This document shows, piece after piece, positions 48,607 to 60,784 of a DNA stretch of 64,000 nucleotides (the first letter of the stretch is position 1; each line of letters starts with the position of its first letter). Origin of the DNA: Bolinopsis microptera (Eukaryota; Ctenophora; Tentaculata; Lobata; Bolinopsidae). Below the pieces are notes generated by a model. That model was not told the origin of the DNA and searched no databases. It saw only the letters and a program-made list of their open reading frames with translations. Location: contig NC_087072.1 in NCBI RefSeq assembly GCF_026151205.1, forward strand, positions 14,362,169-14,426,168. The letters are read 5' to 3'. A program made the position numbers and the translations under genes.

Positions 48607-48995
48607 ATGGCTGAAAGGATCAGTTTAGTATATCATATTTATTATTACTTGGACTGTGGGCTGTAAAAAAGAGATGGTCAATAGAAAATAGGATAATTGG
48701 AAAAAAAAGTAAGAAAAAAGAAAGAAAGATAAGAGCTATCAATTAAAGCTAAGATAAGAAAGATATTGACCTATAGAAAATTACAGTATAGTAATAGAAG
48801 AAGTAGGAAAAAATTAAAGTATGAAAGATAAAGGAATACTGATTAGTGTACAGTGTACAGTGTACAGTGTACAGTGTACAGTGTACAGTGTACAGTGTAC
48901 AGTGTACAGTGTACAGTGTACAGGGTACAGGGTACAGTGTACAGTGTACAGTGTACAGTGTACAGTGTACAGTGTACAGTGTACAGTGTACAGTA
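48600..48995. repeat. Dispersed repeat ending in a (GTACAGT)n array
   Basis: From GCAGCAGGTATGGCTGAAAG through an A-rich segment to about 20 copies of GTACAGT (48848-48992). The same order, over 90% alike by eye, recurs at 55240-55577. It is a dispersed element of unknown class. Confidence 0.8.
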
Positions 48996-49060
48996 CACTT
49001 ATAATTTAATATTCATAATATTTCGATGTTGAATAGCAAATAAATGGCAATAGTCATTTC

Positions 49061-51814
49061 TTAAATACAGTAAAACAACTCATGCCTAACATTATGGACA
49101 CCTTTGAAGCTGAAGATGTCGTAGTAAGTGTGAGGGTTACTGGGAGCGTATTTCACACACCACGTAGTGGGTTTGTCACGACGAGGACTGAAGGGTCTCA
49201 GCACTCGGGGTCTGGGACTGACCTGATCATCTGGGTCTAGCGGGGTGAACTGGAACACATGCTCATCTGAAACACAAGGATATATTGTAAACGGGTGTTG
49301 AAATATAAGGTGGGTTGAGGTATATTGAAACACAAAGAAAAGTAGTGTAAGATGCACTATACCAGACCAGCTGACATCAACAAACAGCAACTGAACTACA
49401 GCTGCAAACATCTGTACCTAAATTTCCAGATTTAGGAGCCAGTTTTTCGCAGCTGAGGTAAGATAATAAGATAATAGTCCCACCTGTAGAACACCAACAC
49501 AGTCTAACAAACCCTTCTTTAGTAGCGTCACACCGCTCTTTGGCGGTGTGTGAACGTGTCCACCGGGATGTGTCTTTACTCTTGATACCCTGACACACTG
49601 CTCTTTCACTCTTATCCGTCACTTCTTCGTACCCTGATGGAATATTGATGAATATACTAATACTGTATCTGAGAAAATTTATGAAGTCATTACAAAAAAT
49701 GTTCTAGATAAACAGCTGTTAAATTGTTAATAAGACCAAAGAACATTTCCAGATAGCATATTCCGAAAGTGAGGCCAGTAAAACTAACCAGGCTGATGAA
49801 TTCCCTTGAACACCTCGTTAAGGATCACAGCTTGGTGCATCTGTTGAGCTATAGTCTCTATAACATCAGGGTAAGGAAGGTCCTGGGAGCACACCATTGA
49901 CTTAGCAGAGCAGGCAGCAGAACAGGATTCACCAGGGGCGCTCCATGTGTGATCTGGAGATTTTGTGAGTTTAAAACTGCAACCGTGATGATTTGTGGAG
50001 CACATATCGCTGAATAGCAATCGCGAAGCAGGTCTCACCGAGGCTAGGTATATAACCGGTTGTTCCACTTTTACCAACTTACTAACTTACTAAACAATAT
50101 CCTGTTAGCAGGCACGTAGACAGGGGGGGGGCTAGGGGGCGGCAGCCCCCCCCCCCCCCCGGAAAAAATTGAACCCCAGAAAAAAGATAAGCCCCTAGTC
50201 CCATGGTCGCCTGGTAACTGGGCTGTGTTTATGACTGCAGTCAGTCAAAGAATTGAACTGTGGATTAGTAAATATTTGTCATAAAATCCAAGCAAACATT
50301 CTAGAAGACTTCTATAAATAGTCAATAGTGTCCCCTAGACCGTATGAAATGTAAAAATCTTAAGACGATGAGGCCTGAGTAAGTCGTAAATTCTGATTGG
50401 AGAATGCAGATTGCTGTTGTGAAGTTACCAAATTTACGTGAGTACTTGATTCTTTTCAATCCCAGTTTATTGCTGTCCTACAAATTTCTTTAATGCCAAA
50501 TGTCGTCTAAAACACCCTGTTTCGCAAAAATTTTCAGGGGGGCTGCACCCCCCTAGCCCCCGCCAAGGGGCTCCGCCCCTAGACCCCTGCCACAGCTTGC
50601 TCGCTTCGCTCGCTGCGCGGCTGGATTGGACGCGTCGGCTCGCTTCGCTTGCCGACAGCCCCCCTCAAAGAAAAATCCTGGCTACGTCCCTGCCTGTTAG
50701 CCGACACTATCTAAAGTTAATGATGAGCATATTGTCACTTCTGCGGGGTGAAAACTGGAAAGGAGCATGGGTTTTGGCGGCTACCGGACAACTGAACCCA
50801 ATTTAGACAATGTAGACTAACCCTAACCCTAACCAATTAAGCTGATTGGTTAGTGGGAACTAGGTTCAATTGGGTTCAGTTGTCGGTCACCCGTTTTGCG
50901 GCTATAATACATCAGGGTTTCATAGTATAGGATGTTCCAACTGACTGACTGACTGACTGACTGACTGACTGACTGACTGACTGACTGACTGACTGACTGA
51001 CTGACTGACTGACTGACTGACTGACTGACTGACTGACTGACTGACTGACTGACTGACTGACTGACTGACTGACTGACTGACTGACTGACTGACTGACTGA
51101 CTGACTGACTGACTGACTGACTGACTGACTGACTGACTGACTGACTGACTGACTGACTGACTGACTGACTGACTGACTGACTGACTGACTGACTGACTGA
51201 CTGACTGACTGACTGACTGACTGACTGACTGACTGACTGACTGACTGACTGACTGACTGACTGACTGACTGACTGACTGACTGACTGACTGACTGACTGA
51301 CTGACTGACTGACTGACTGACTGACTGACTGACTGACTGACTGACTGACTGACTGACTGACTGACTGACTGACTGACTGACTGACTGACTGACTTACCAC
51401 GGAAGGGGTACGGGTCACCGCCCCACCACGAGTAAGAACTCAAACTCTTCTTGAAGAGTTCTTCGTTATAACAGTCTGAGATTATGAGAATACATTAACA
51501 CCTACATGTTAATCGTTATTGTCTAAGTCCTACTCGTAGTTTTCTGTTTGCTTCAAGTGATAAAACATGATAAACATGTAAAGGACGTAGAGTAAGTTAA
51601 AACATTTCAATTTTCATTCATGAGTTTTATAAGAATTGAAAAATTAAAAATACACCGTTAAAACACTTACTGTGCTTCCTGGCTTGAATCTCAGTTTGTC
51701 TAAAACAGATCTTAGCATTGTAGAGCACCGCCACTTTCTTCCGGCTCACCGAGCCAATGGTCGGGTTCCTAGGGTAACCGCTAACATTCTCCGCACAGTA
51801 CAAAGGGTCACAAA
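49061..51814 (-). CDS. Luminal cysteine-rich protein, GnT-V (MGAT5)-like C-terminus, 5' part missing
   Basis: Five minus-strand exons splice in phase: 51814-51671, 51475-51398, 49953-49789, 49633-49484 and 49266-49061 (stop TAA). The protein part (~247 residues) reads CDPLYCAENVSGYPRNPTIG, SSYSWWGGDPYPFR, HTWSAPGESCSAACSAKSMV, then later cysteines ending FVRLCWC, and a basic tail with SPRRDKPTTWCVKYAPSN. The spacing C-x3-C-x6-C plus a late RLCxC matches the C-terminal module of GnT-V (MGAT5), a Golgi N-glycan branching enzyme. The catalytic part is not seen, so this is a partial and tentative call. Earlier exons must lie at higher coordinates. Intron 2 contains a hAT-like element and a (GTCA)n array that begins right at the exon 2 donor. 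Confidence 0.5.
50101..50700. mobile_element. hAT-like MITE in an intron of the GnT-V-like gene
   Basis: The 584-bp element 50109-50692 is flanked by exact 8-bp duplications CCTGTTAG (50101-50108 and 50693-50700). Inverted ends are CAGGCACGTAGACAGG and CAGGGACGTAGCCAGG. G/C runs lie inside the left end, and a GC-rich segment with repeated CTCGCTTCGCT lies near the right end. No coding capacity. Confidence 0.85.
50938..51397. repeat. (GACT)n tetranucleotide microsatellite at a splice donor
   Basis: About 115 pure copies of a 4-bp unit. On the minus strand it starts within the donor itself (CGTG|GTAAGTCAGTCAG, exon end at 51398). The Ser-Val-Ser-Gln frames across it are artefacts of the repeat. 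Confidence 0.97.
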
Positions 51815-51925
51815 CTGAAGATATAACCTTATGGTTATTAGCCAGGACGGGGGGGGGGGGGGTTCGATTAAGGTGTTGAGTGACTCAGGATGAATCAAGT
51901 CAGCTTGATCAATCATAGAAACTTT

Positions 51926-52463
51926 TTAATTTTCATTTATTGTTTTGTGGTTATCAGAATATAGGTTACCAAAAAAAGTCTCGAATCTATTCATTTCATG
52001 ACTGTCAAAATTTAAAGTTTCCTTTTTCTGATTTTTTAGTTTTTTGAAAGATTGCCAGTTGAGAATTTCCCCCCCCCCCCCCCCCCCTTCTATTTCCTCA
52101 TTCATACGTGCGAAGAATTTGTTTTTGGCAGAGTTCTTCAAACGCTTATAGCTACCCTTTACAAGATAATAGTTTTCACGTATAAGGTTGTTAAACGGGA
52201 ATTTTGAGGTTGCATCTGTAGCTTTACGAAATTCTCTTTTACCTAATCTCGTTTTCCAGTTAAACCAAGGTTTGTTTGAGGTGTGAGATTTTTTTGGGTG
52301 CTTTGGTTTGTTTGAAACACTTCGAGGCCATGTCGCGAAGATGTTCTGAAAGTCGTTTGTTAATGTCTTTAAGTTCAGTTTCGTAATTACGGTCATTGTC
52401 TGCTAAAATATTTTGATTGGTGAGTAAGTCGATGTTCGACTGAAGTTCTTGGATTAAGGTCAA
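51926..52463 (-). pseudogene. LINE fragment between endonuclease and reverse transcriptase
   Basis: Two overlapping frames encode a segment with SNKPWFNWKTRLGKREFRKA, YYLVKGSYKRLKNSAKNKFF and FETFFGNLYSD, the spacing region typical of non-LTR ORF2. A frame break lies near 52270. A C run on the plus strand (about 52070-52087) interrupts it as a Gly tract, apparently grown after insertion. Confidence 0.6.
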
Positions 52464-53004
52464 TGATAGATTTTCTGACTGCGCTTCGAAAAAGTCGTCT
52501 TTGTTCTCTTCGTTGATAATGTATCTGGTTGGCGCTGTCTGATAAGTGTCCTGTAATGGGACACATTAGTTGATCGCGAATCTATTGCATTTTAATTCAG
52601 TACTGAGGGGCTTATGATCAGAATTTTCGGTGAATGTCAAGATTTTGAGTCGATGTTGACATGCAGTCTCTTAATCTGTTAGTTTTATTGTTTACATTCA
52701 ATATCGGATCCTTTTAAAATTAAAAAGTCATGTTTAATGAGCTGTTTAAAGCAATTTCCTGGTGGGTATCTTATTTTATATACCAAGACACAGTTAGCAC
52801 CGTGATTTCTCAACAGTTAGTACCGCAAAAGCCGGCAAAAGGGGTGGGTGTCTTAATAATTATCCGGAAAAACAGTTAGAACAGCGAAGGGGGTGGGTGG
52901 GTCTTTTGAAAAATTCCAAAATTACACTTAGTCAACGTCAAGTACAGAACTTAGTTCTATAATAGCATAGTTCTATAATAGCTTAGTTTTATAATAGCTT
53001 AGTT

Positions 53005-54712
53005 CTAGAATAGCATGGCAGCTATAATAGCTACCATGCTATAATAGCTACCATGCTATAATAGCTGCCATGCTATAATAGCTGCCATGCTATAATAGCT
53101 ACCATGCTATAATAGCTGCCATGCTATAATAGCTACCATGCTATAATAGCTACCATGCTATAATAGCTACCATGCTATAATAGTTGCAATGTTATAATAG
53201 CTGCCATGCTATAATAGCTGCCATGCTATAATAGCTGCCATGCTATAATAGCTGCCATGCTATAATAGCTACCATGCTATAATAGCTGCCATGCTATAAT
53301 AGCTGCCATGCTATAATAGCTGCCATGCTATAATAGCTACCATGCTACAATAGCTGCCATGCTACAATAGCTGCCATGCTACAATAGCTGCCATGCTACA
53401 ATAGCTCCCATGCTATAATAGCTCCCATGCTATAATAGCTGCCATGCTATAATAGCTGCCATGCTATAATAGCTGCCATGCTATAATAGCTGCCATGCTA
53501 TAATAGCTGCCATGCTATAATAGCTGCCATGCTATAATAGCTACCATGCTATAATAGCTGCCATGCTATAATAGCTGCCATGCTATAATAGCTGCCATGC
53601 TATAATAGCTGCCATGCTATAATAGCTACCATGCTATAATAGCTGCCATGCTATAATAGCTGCCATGCTATAATAGCTGCCATGCTATAATAGCTGCCAT
53701 GCTATAATAGCTACCATGCTATAATAGCTACCATGCTATAATAGCTACCATGCTATAATAGCTGCCATGCTATAATAGCTGCCATGCTATAATAGCTGCC
53801 ATGCTATAATAGCTGCCATGCTATAATAGCTGCCATGCTATAATAGCTGCCATGCTATAATAGCTGCCATGCTATAATAGCTGCCATGCTATAATAGCTG
53901 CCATGCTATAATAGCTGCCATGCTATAATAGCTACCATGCTATAATAGCTGCCATGCTATAATAGCTGCCATGCTATAATAGCTGCCATGCTATAATAGC
54001 TGCCATGCTATAATAGCTGCCATGCTATAATAGCTGCCATGCTATAATAGCTGCCATGCTATAATAGCTGCCATGCTACAATAGCTGCCATGCTACAATA
54101 GCTGCCATGCTATAATAGCTGCCATGCTACAATAGCTACCATGCTATAATAGCTGCCATGCTATAATAGCTGCCATGCTATAATAGCTGCCATGCTATAA
54201 TAGCTGCCATGCTATAATAGCTGCCATGCTATAATAGCTCCATGCTATAATAGCTGCCATGCTATAATAGCTGCCATGCTATAATAGCTGCCATGCTATA
54301 ATAGCTGCCATGCTATAATAGCTGCCATGCTATAATAGCTGCCATGCTATAATAGCTGCCATGCTATAATAGCTGCCATGCTATAATAGCTGCCATGCTA
54401 TAATAGCTGCCATGCTATAATAGCTGCCATGCTATAATAGCTGCCATGCTATAATAGCTGCCATGCTATAATAGCTGCCATGCTATAATAGCTGCCATGC
54501 TATAATAGCTGCCATGCTATAATAGCTGCCATGCTACAATAGCTGCCATGCTATAATAGCTGCCATGCTATAATAGCTACCATGCTATAATAGCTGCCAT
54601 GCTATAATAGCTACCATGCTATAATAGCTACCATGCTATAATAGCTACCATGCTATAATAGCTACCATGCTATAATAGTTACCATGCTATAATAGCTGCC
54701 ATGCTATTTGCA
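53005..54712. repeat. 17-bp minisatellite, about 100 copies
   Basis: Tandem GCTATAATAGCTGCCAT with scattered variants (GCTACCAT, GCTACAATAGC, GCTCCCAT). The unit contains a near-palindrome GCTATAATAGC. It covers 1.7 kb with almost no indels and ends abruptly at both sides. The left edge degenerates into TTAGTTCTATAATAGC. Confidence 0.98.
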
Positions 54713-55239
54713 GTTCCCAAAGGGCAAAGGTCGTCCCGCCGCGCCAAAGTAACCATCGCCATGTTTACTGGACTATTCCTCACTTGTAATCTTATCTCCC
54801 TTACTTTTCCCTCTACACCCTAGTCTGCCGTTTACTGGCACGGCATGCTTGGTTGTTGTGACCAGCCTGTCTGCATACTTCACAATAGTTCTTTTTAAGG
54901 AAGGTCTTAATCTTGTGGACGAGTCTAATTCTTTATTGCTTTATTGCAGTGGCGACGTTGTCTTTTTGGTTTAGGTGACAGTTTGTTGACGGTTTTCCTC
55001 TCCTTGTTGCTGTTTGGTCAGTGCCCGAAGTGGATTTCCAATGAGGAGGATACTTTGACTCCTTCTAGTTCCCACCTGTGATGGTTATAACACAATACAC
55101 ATCCATCTTTCCCCGCTAAAAAATATCTGAACTTCGTCACTAGAATTGCCGATCAAGATTCCAGAATTATCGTAGACATATCTTGTTTGACATTCTGTTG
55201 CTTTTGCCTTGTATGTGGTATTCACTCTAACTTTACCGT
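54713..55239. other. Unannotated stretch right of the minisatellite
   Basis: Mixed composition; no frame with coding features and no recognisable repeat apart from the start of the dispersed repeat near 55208. Confidence 0.3.
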
Positions 55240-55577
55240 AGCAGCAGGTATGGCTAAAAGGATCAGTTTAGTATATCATATTTATTATTACTTGGACTGT
55301 GGGCCGTAAAAAAGAGATGGTCAATAGAAAATAGGATAATTGAAGAAAAAGTAAGAAAAAAGAAAGAAAGATAAGAGCTATAAATTAAAGCTAAGATAAG
55401 AAAGATATTGACCTATAGAAAAAGACAGTAATAGAAGAAATAGGAAAAAATTAAAGTTGTTGATGAGAAGAAGCTGTATGAAAGATAAAGGAATACTTTA
55501 CAGTGTACATTGTACAGTGTACAGTGTACAGTGTACAGTGTACAGTGTACAGTGTACAGTGTACAGTGTACAGTGTA
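55208..55577. repeat. Second copy of the dispersed repeat with (GTACAGT)n end
   Basis: It repeats the order seen at 48535-48995: TTTACCGTAGCAGCAGGTAT, then the A-rich block, then about ten GTACAGT units. Confidence 0.85.
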
Positions 55578-56006
55578 TGGGCGTCATAGCCCATTATAAT
55601 TAATCTTATATTAGATTTATATATATATTAACAATAGCAATTGGTAGGTAAAGTCCTACAAAAGCCAATACTGCTCCACTGTGATATGATAATTTTCCTA
55701 ATGTCATTATAGTGATTACATTGAACTTTTCAATTCTTTCAATCTTTCTTAAGAAATTTGGATATTAAAAATAATAATATTGATAATTCCTTGCTCTACA
55801 AGAACTTTCTCTTGTACATTTCTGCTCTATCCCTGTAGATACTTTCCGTCTACATCTGTTCTTCTTCTTTAGACTTTGGTCCCGAAGTTCAGCTGACTCC
55901 CGATCAGGGATCATGATCGATTGTCATGGTTTAAAACTTATCCAGTCGACACCCCTAATTTGATAATTATAATGCTAATCTTAACTATTTAATCTTAACT
56001 ATTTAA

Positions 56007-56568
56007 AACAGTACCTCATGGTTTTAAAATATTCACGTGGGAAGTAGTTAGGTATTTTCATTAACTACTTCCATTTGTTTATTGAGCGATGATATCTCCC
56101 AAGAGTCAATACACTGCGATAAGAGGAAGATTAACCATACTAAATATAAAAAATAGAAAATGAGATAGAAAAAGTGAAAAAAATAAAAGATAAAGAAAAA
56201 AAATGTTTAAAAAGAAAGATAAAAAAGAGGTAATAAAAAAACATGAATTTTAACAAAGAAAAAGTAAACATAAAAATGACTTGAGTTAAGATAACTGATA
56301 TGATAATAACAGAAAGAAAAATTAGCCAAGATTCTGATAGTAATAAACGAACTTATAGATTTCTGCTTTAAATTAATCAGTGTTTTCACTTTTCATTTTC
56401 TTAAATGATATTTCGTTTATAATCTGATTCTTGTAACTAATCGTTGTGTCGTTGAGTTTAATTCAATTAAAACAGTACCTCAGGGTTTTAAAATATTCAC
56501 GTGGGAAGTACATAGTTAGGTATTTTATTAACTACTTCCATTTGTTTATTGAGCGATGATATCTCCCC
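56007..56568. repeat. Duplicated AT-rich block (first location)
   Basis: A ~95-bp block beginning AAAACAGTACCTCATGG and ending GCGATGATATCTCCC occurs at 56007-56100 and again at 56468-56568. Between them, 56140-56455 is an A-rich sequence that recurs at 57275-57600. Confidence 0.8.
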
Positions 56569-56671
56569 TCTCTTTCTTTTTTCTTTGACCTTGTTCTCCT
56601 CCGTAAACTGCTGATTAGCAAAATTATAACTATTAGTAACCAATTTCTTTACAATCTTTAAAAAGCGATAT

Positions 56672-56828
56672 CATACACTATACAACAACAACAAGATACA
56701 AGGGCAGGTTTCTCCCGGTGTTGGGATGGCCTGAGGTGCTTATCTCCTTTACAGTAACCCTAAGCCCTCTGTGCCAAGGCACTATACTAGCTGTAGGCGG
56801 GTTAGTCCTACGAGCCATACACTATACA
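56672..56828 (-). mobile_element. SINE with 13-bp target duplication
   Basis: A 131-bp insert (56685-56815) is flanked by exact copies of CATACACTATACA (56672-56684 and 56816-56828). Read on the minus strand it begins GGCTCGTAGGACTAACCCGC and ends in a short TTGTTGTTGTTG tail, so it is a retroposed short element with a LINE-like 3' end. A tRNA origin is possible, but the internal promoter boxes are not clear. Confidence 0.7.
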
Positions 56829-57274
56829 GTAGCACCATTAAATGTGAAATAATTCCTATTCTATTACAAAACGGTTTGATGAATTGTCAAATTCTTGTAT
56901 AGTCCAGCATTCCATGTACTCCAGACCGCAATACCTTCGTCAGTGTAAAGATGTCGCACTCATATTTCTTTTATACGCTGCAGAATGCAGATAGATCCGT
57001 GGTACAACAGAAGAACAACCACCGCCAATAATTCTTACCTATCAGAGGAATAATTCTTCAAAAAAAATGAAATCCCAGGACTGCTTCTTCTCGCCTAACA
57101 CTAACAATAACCCGGGGTACCATCATCCCGCCCTATAACACCGTATTTTCTTAAAATCAAATCCCGGGGCATATTTATTCCGCGCTACAACACTGTTATG
57201 TTGATGTTGGCACTTGTTTCGTCATATTTGTGTTCTTTTGTAATAATAAGACAACACTGCGATAAGAGGAAGAT

Positions 57275-57600
57275 TATCCATATTAAATATAAAAAATAGA
57301 AAATGAGATAGAAAAAGTGAAAAAAATAAAAGATAAAGAAAAAAAATGTTTAAAAAGAAAGATAAAAAAGAGGTAATAAAAAACATGAATTTTAACAAAG
57401 AAAAAATAAACATAAAAATGACTGGAGTTAAGATAAATGATATGATAATAACAGAAAGAAAAACTAGCCAAGATTCTGATAGTAATAAACAAACTTATAA
57501 ATTTCAGCTTTAAATTAATCAGTGTTTTCACTTTTCATTTTCTTAAATGATATTTCGTTTATAATCTGATATTCTTGTAACTAATCGTTGTGTCGTTGAC
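57275..57600. repeat. Duplicated AT-rich block (second location)
   Basis: Near-identical to 56140-56455, including AAGATTCTGATAGTAATAAA and the end TCTTGTAACTAATCGTTGTG. The frames inside are A/T low-complexity. Confidence 0.85.
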
Positions 57601-58067
57601 TTCCACAGTAGTTCCGCACATATCGCATATGGTGCTGAACCTCAACAATTCCCAAATTCCCGGCGAATACGCATTTATCTGCAATCAAAAATCCAAGTTT
57701 TGTCATCTTTTTTTAGCTTTTTTTTTATTTGACCAGATAATTTTTACCAAAGTAAGTAATAATGAAACATTATTCATAATGATTCAAACAATTTTGAATC
57801 AAGTAGCTATGCCTCATGACTATGTTGACAGACATAATTTGAATTAACTTTTTAACCAGGTGTAGCTAGTCCACACTTTAGCCCCATAATATGAAAGCTC
57901 TGTTTAATTTGAAGATTAAAAACTCCAATATAATCTTATAATATTCAGAAGTCACCATTAAACCTTAGAACTACCAATAACTATTTACAGAATGAAGTTT
58001 ATACAAATGAATAAAACGTTATTCAAAAAGTACATCCTTGCAAGACTTTTGAAACACCCTGTATTAC

Positions 58068-58238
58068 CCCGCAATAGTACCAGGGTAACTCCATCACAGG
58101 ATGGTCTTTGTATTTTCCTCCGAACTTGGGATGGTAAATTGTCAGATCTAGCCAGTTGAGGAATCCGTCCTTAGAAATTTCTTCACCGAAGCTGTGTTTA
58201 TGATCTCTGTTCTCGCTTCCATCCTGATGAGTGTAATG
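58068..58238 (-). CDS. Possible exon of a minus-strand gene, unrecognised
   Basis: A 57-codon minus-strand segment bounded by a plausible acceptor (CTTGTGAAG) and donor (GGG|GTAATA), phase 0 at both ends. It encodes a polar sequence with KFGGKYKDHPVMELPWYYCG at its end. The direction agrees with the GnT-V-like gene downstream on the same strand, so it may be one of its missing 5' exons, but nothing proves that. Confidence 0.35.
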
Positions 58239-58299
58239 CTTCACAAGGATGTTGTTTAGTTATTCGTCCTCGCCATCCAGAGCATTATCTTTATCCTCT

Positions 58300-58715
58300 T
58301 GCTTTATCCCCTCCTCTTCCTATGTTCGGTAAACTCTGATGAATCCAGCACCAAAATAGGAATTTTGGCTCTTCCTAATCTCATGGCTAAAAGCTGTCTA
58401 ACGTTGATGCACAAGGTTTATATGGGAGTAGCACCATCGAGTATCTGTAGTATATTTGAAAAGTCGCCGCTTAGACAAACGGAAAGGAGAAATCCAAAGT
58501 ATTTTGAAATTAAGTTCAACAGATTACGCATCACCGATTATAGCATCTCTAACATAGGACCACGATTATATAACAACACGATAAACGAAATAAATAAAAT
58601 CCTTCCCTTCAACTGCGATAATGCATTTGACAGTCAGTCACTGCAATTTATTCTGCAACTTATTTTTCAACTTTCACTGCCACACTTAGGCTTATCTTGC
58701 CTACACATTTTTTAA
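58300..58715 (+). pseudogene. LINE ORF2 C-terminal fragment
   Basis: The frame has MHKVYMGVAPSSICSIFEKS, then YSISNIGPRLYNN, the usual C-terminal tail of non-LTR reverse-transcriptase polyproteins just before the 3' UTR. The rest of the element is absent, a typical 5'-truncated insertion. Confidence 0.65.
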
Positions 58716-58799
58716 CGAAATTCCTTGCGCACCGCGTATTAAAATTACTTGGATTTCTACCGCTTTGATAAAATGACTACAAGAAGATGGGGAGATAAT

Positions 58800-60784
58800 A
58801 TTGTTGATTTATATAATATAGATTATTTATTCTTTAGTGTAGATTAACTTTATTTTTATATATTTTACTAAGTGTGAAGGATCAACCATACGTTATTGAT
58901 ATTTTTGAAATATTTAATGATAAATTGATAAATAATAAATGATTGTAATATTTTTATTGAGGCACATGCCACCCCATCGCGGGTTTACTACTACCTTGAA
59001 TTCTCCACATGCCATGTTTACCTTCCCCAATCAGCACCGCTGTCTGCTCATGGACTGTCAAGTGACAGTACGAGTTGGTGGTGTAGTAATCTGTGTTTTA
59101 CGACGTTCTTGTACAAAGGTAACGCGATATAACTATGAGGTATTATTCTAGAAAGTAGAATGAAGATTTACAAAAGTAACATAGGCATTAGATTTAGAAG
59201 ATAACAGAGCTACTCGAACATGACCTCCCAAATAATTATAAAACGGCACTTATATATATTTCATGTTCTTCCGCCTCTTTCGTTGATTGACGATGTCAAT
59301 CCGTCGAGATCGTTGCTCTGCGAAGCACAAAGCAGAGCAACGATCGTCGACGATCGTCTTCGATGCGAAGCAAGAATGCTAGTTCGCGCGGCGCGTCGAA
59401 GCGGCGAAGTCCTCCAACCTCTTTCGTTTCTCTCGTTTAGATGAACTTGATCGCTTCGCTACTGTGTCGTCTTCCCCAGACGATGACGACGAAGAATCCG
59501 ATGATGATGAACCTGAACTTGACTTCGGAGGGTTAGTGAAACAAATTTAGTGAAACAAATTTAAAATTTTATCCTTTATTACAATCATAATATAATAATA
59601 TTTATAAGCCTCCGTTTTGAAAGTTTTAAATATAAATATTAATATATTCACATTTCTATTTAAAGTTCAATTTAATGTATATAAGTCAATAACTGGCCGC
59701 CAAAGCCGCGCATTCTTGAAAACAGGATTCACTTGTTTATGATTATACGACAAATAGAAATAAACTTAAAACTATCCGTGGTTTTTTAAATAAATTATAA
59801 TCTTACCTAAATCCAAAGCCAGCTTTGTAAAATTTACTATTAGATCATAATATATCGTCAATTCTAAATATTTAAAATTCAACATGTTTCATTAATCTAC
59901 ATACAAGCGTACTCCAGCCCCTGCACGCATCCGTTCTTATGCGGCGCGGCTCAAGCCGCGCACGCACGTATTATTTTATACTTTTTGCTTTCTAATAAAT
60001 ATCGTGTCAATGTGTACGTCTAAATGTTCATGTTTTGTGTAAACCGAATCCAATTGAGATTAGTGACAAGGATAAGGACCAAAGTGCCTGTACAGCTTTT
60101 TCGGACCCCTGTGGACCACTACTCTTGAAATCGCTCTACAGCTATTGAACATTTATAACTGTTATATAATATAATATATAACGTCATTTGACAATTATTA
60201 TCATTAATCTACAATCTAACTGTCTTGCTGAGGGGGAAGGAGTAAACGCTTCACAAACTAAAATACTTACAACATACAAAATTTAAAACCATCAACACGG
60301 TTATAGTTAATATCAAGGGCTAATTTGGTATACCTCTATTTCGTTGTAATATCTAGTATATCTTCACATCTTAAACGAGTTAATGGGGCTCGTTGCAAGT
60401 GCGATGTCCTGTTCGACTTCAGTTTCTTCTAAAAGATTAAATCTCTCCTGGCCGGACATGTTGATTGTCGAGGGATACTAACTTCTATCAAAACGGTGCG
60501 AGAAGGTACTGCAGTGCGAGAAAGAACTGCTGGGCTGCTTTTGCAGCGTATTTATTGTAAACTTTCGCACGCATAACTGTCACTTATTTGGTATGTACTG
60601 GCTGTGGGCTTCAGAGTTTAATCAAGCAAGGATACAATACTAGCTTACTAGTTCTACAAGCTAAGATCACAATGCAATTGTTTCTTGTTAGAGTCAGCTA
60701 CCAACTACGTTTCTATAGGCTATGGTGCTATTCTCATTCGTGAGTGATAAACAAGCATGATTTCAGGTTGAGTGGTAACAACGT
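58800..60784. other. Region without a supported gene
   Basis: Mostly AT-rich, but 59290-59410 is a GC-rich patch with repeated GATCGT/GCGAAGC and inverted pieces (GTTGCTCTGCGAAGC against GCAGAGCAACGATC). It is followed by a short acidic frame (59440-59550, with DDDDEESDDDEPELDFGG). That frame could be a terminal exon or a retroelement scrap. Part of 59900-60780 may be the 3' LTR of the envelope-bearing element on the minus strand, but no LTR boundary could be shown. Confidence 0.3.

Noticed and set aside
50850-51443. Ser-Val-Ser-Gln repeat protein of ~197 residues
   Set aside because: It is a translation of a tetranucleotide array continuing past a real splice donor.
53005-54712. CRISPR-like array
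   Set aside because: The units are directly adjacent with no variable spacers and the genome is eukaryotic; it is a minisatellite.
58939-59444. Short plus-strand frames of 70-74 codons
   Set aside because: No splice sites, no recognisable motifs, and part lies in a GC-rich inverted repeat patch.
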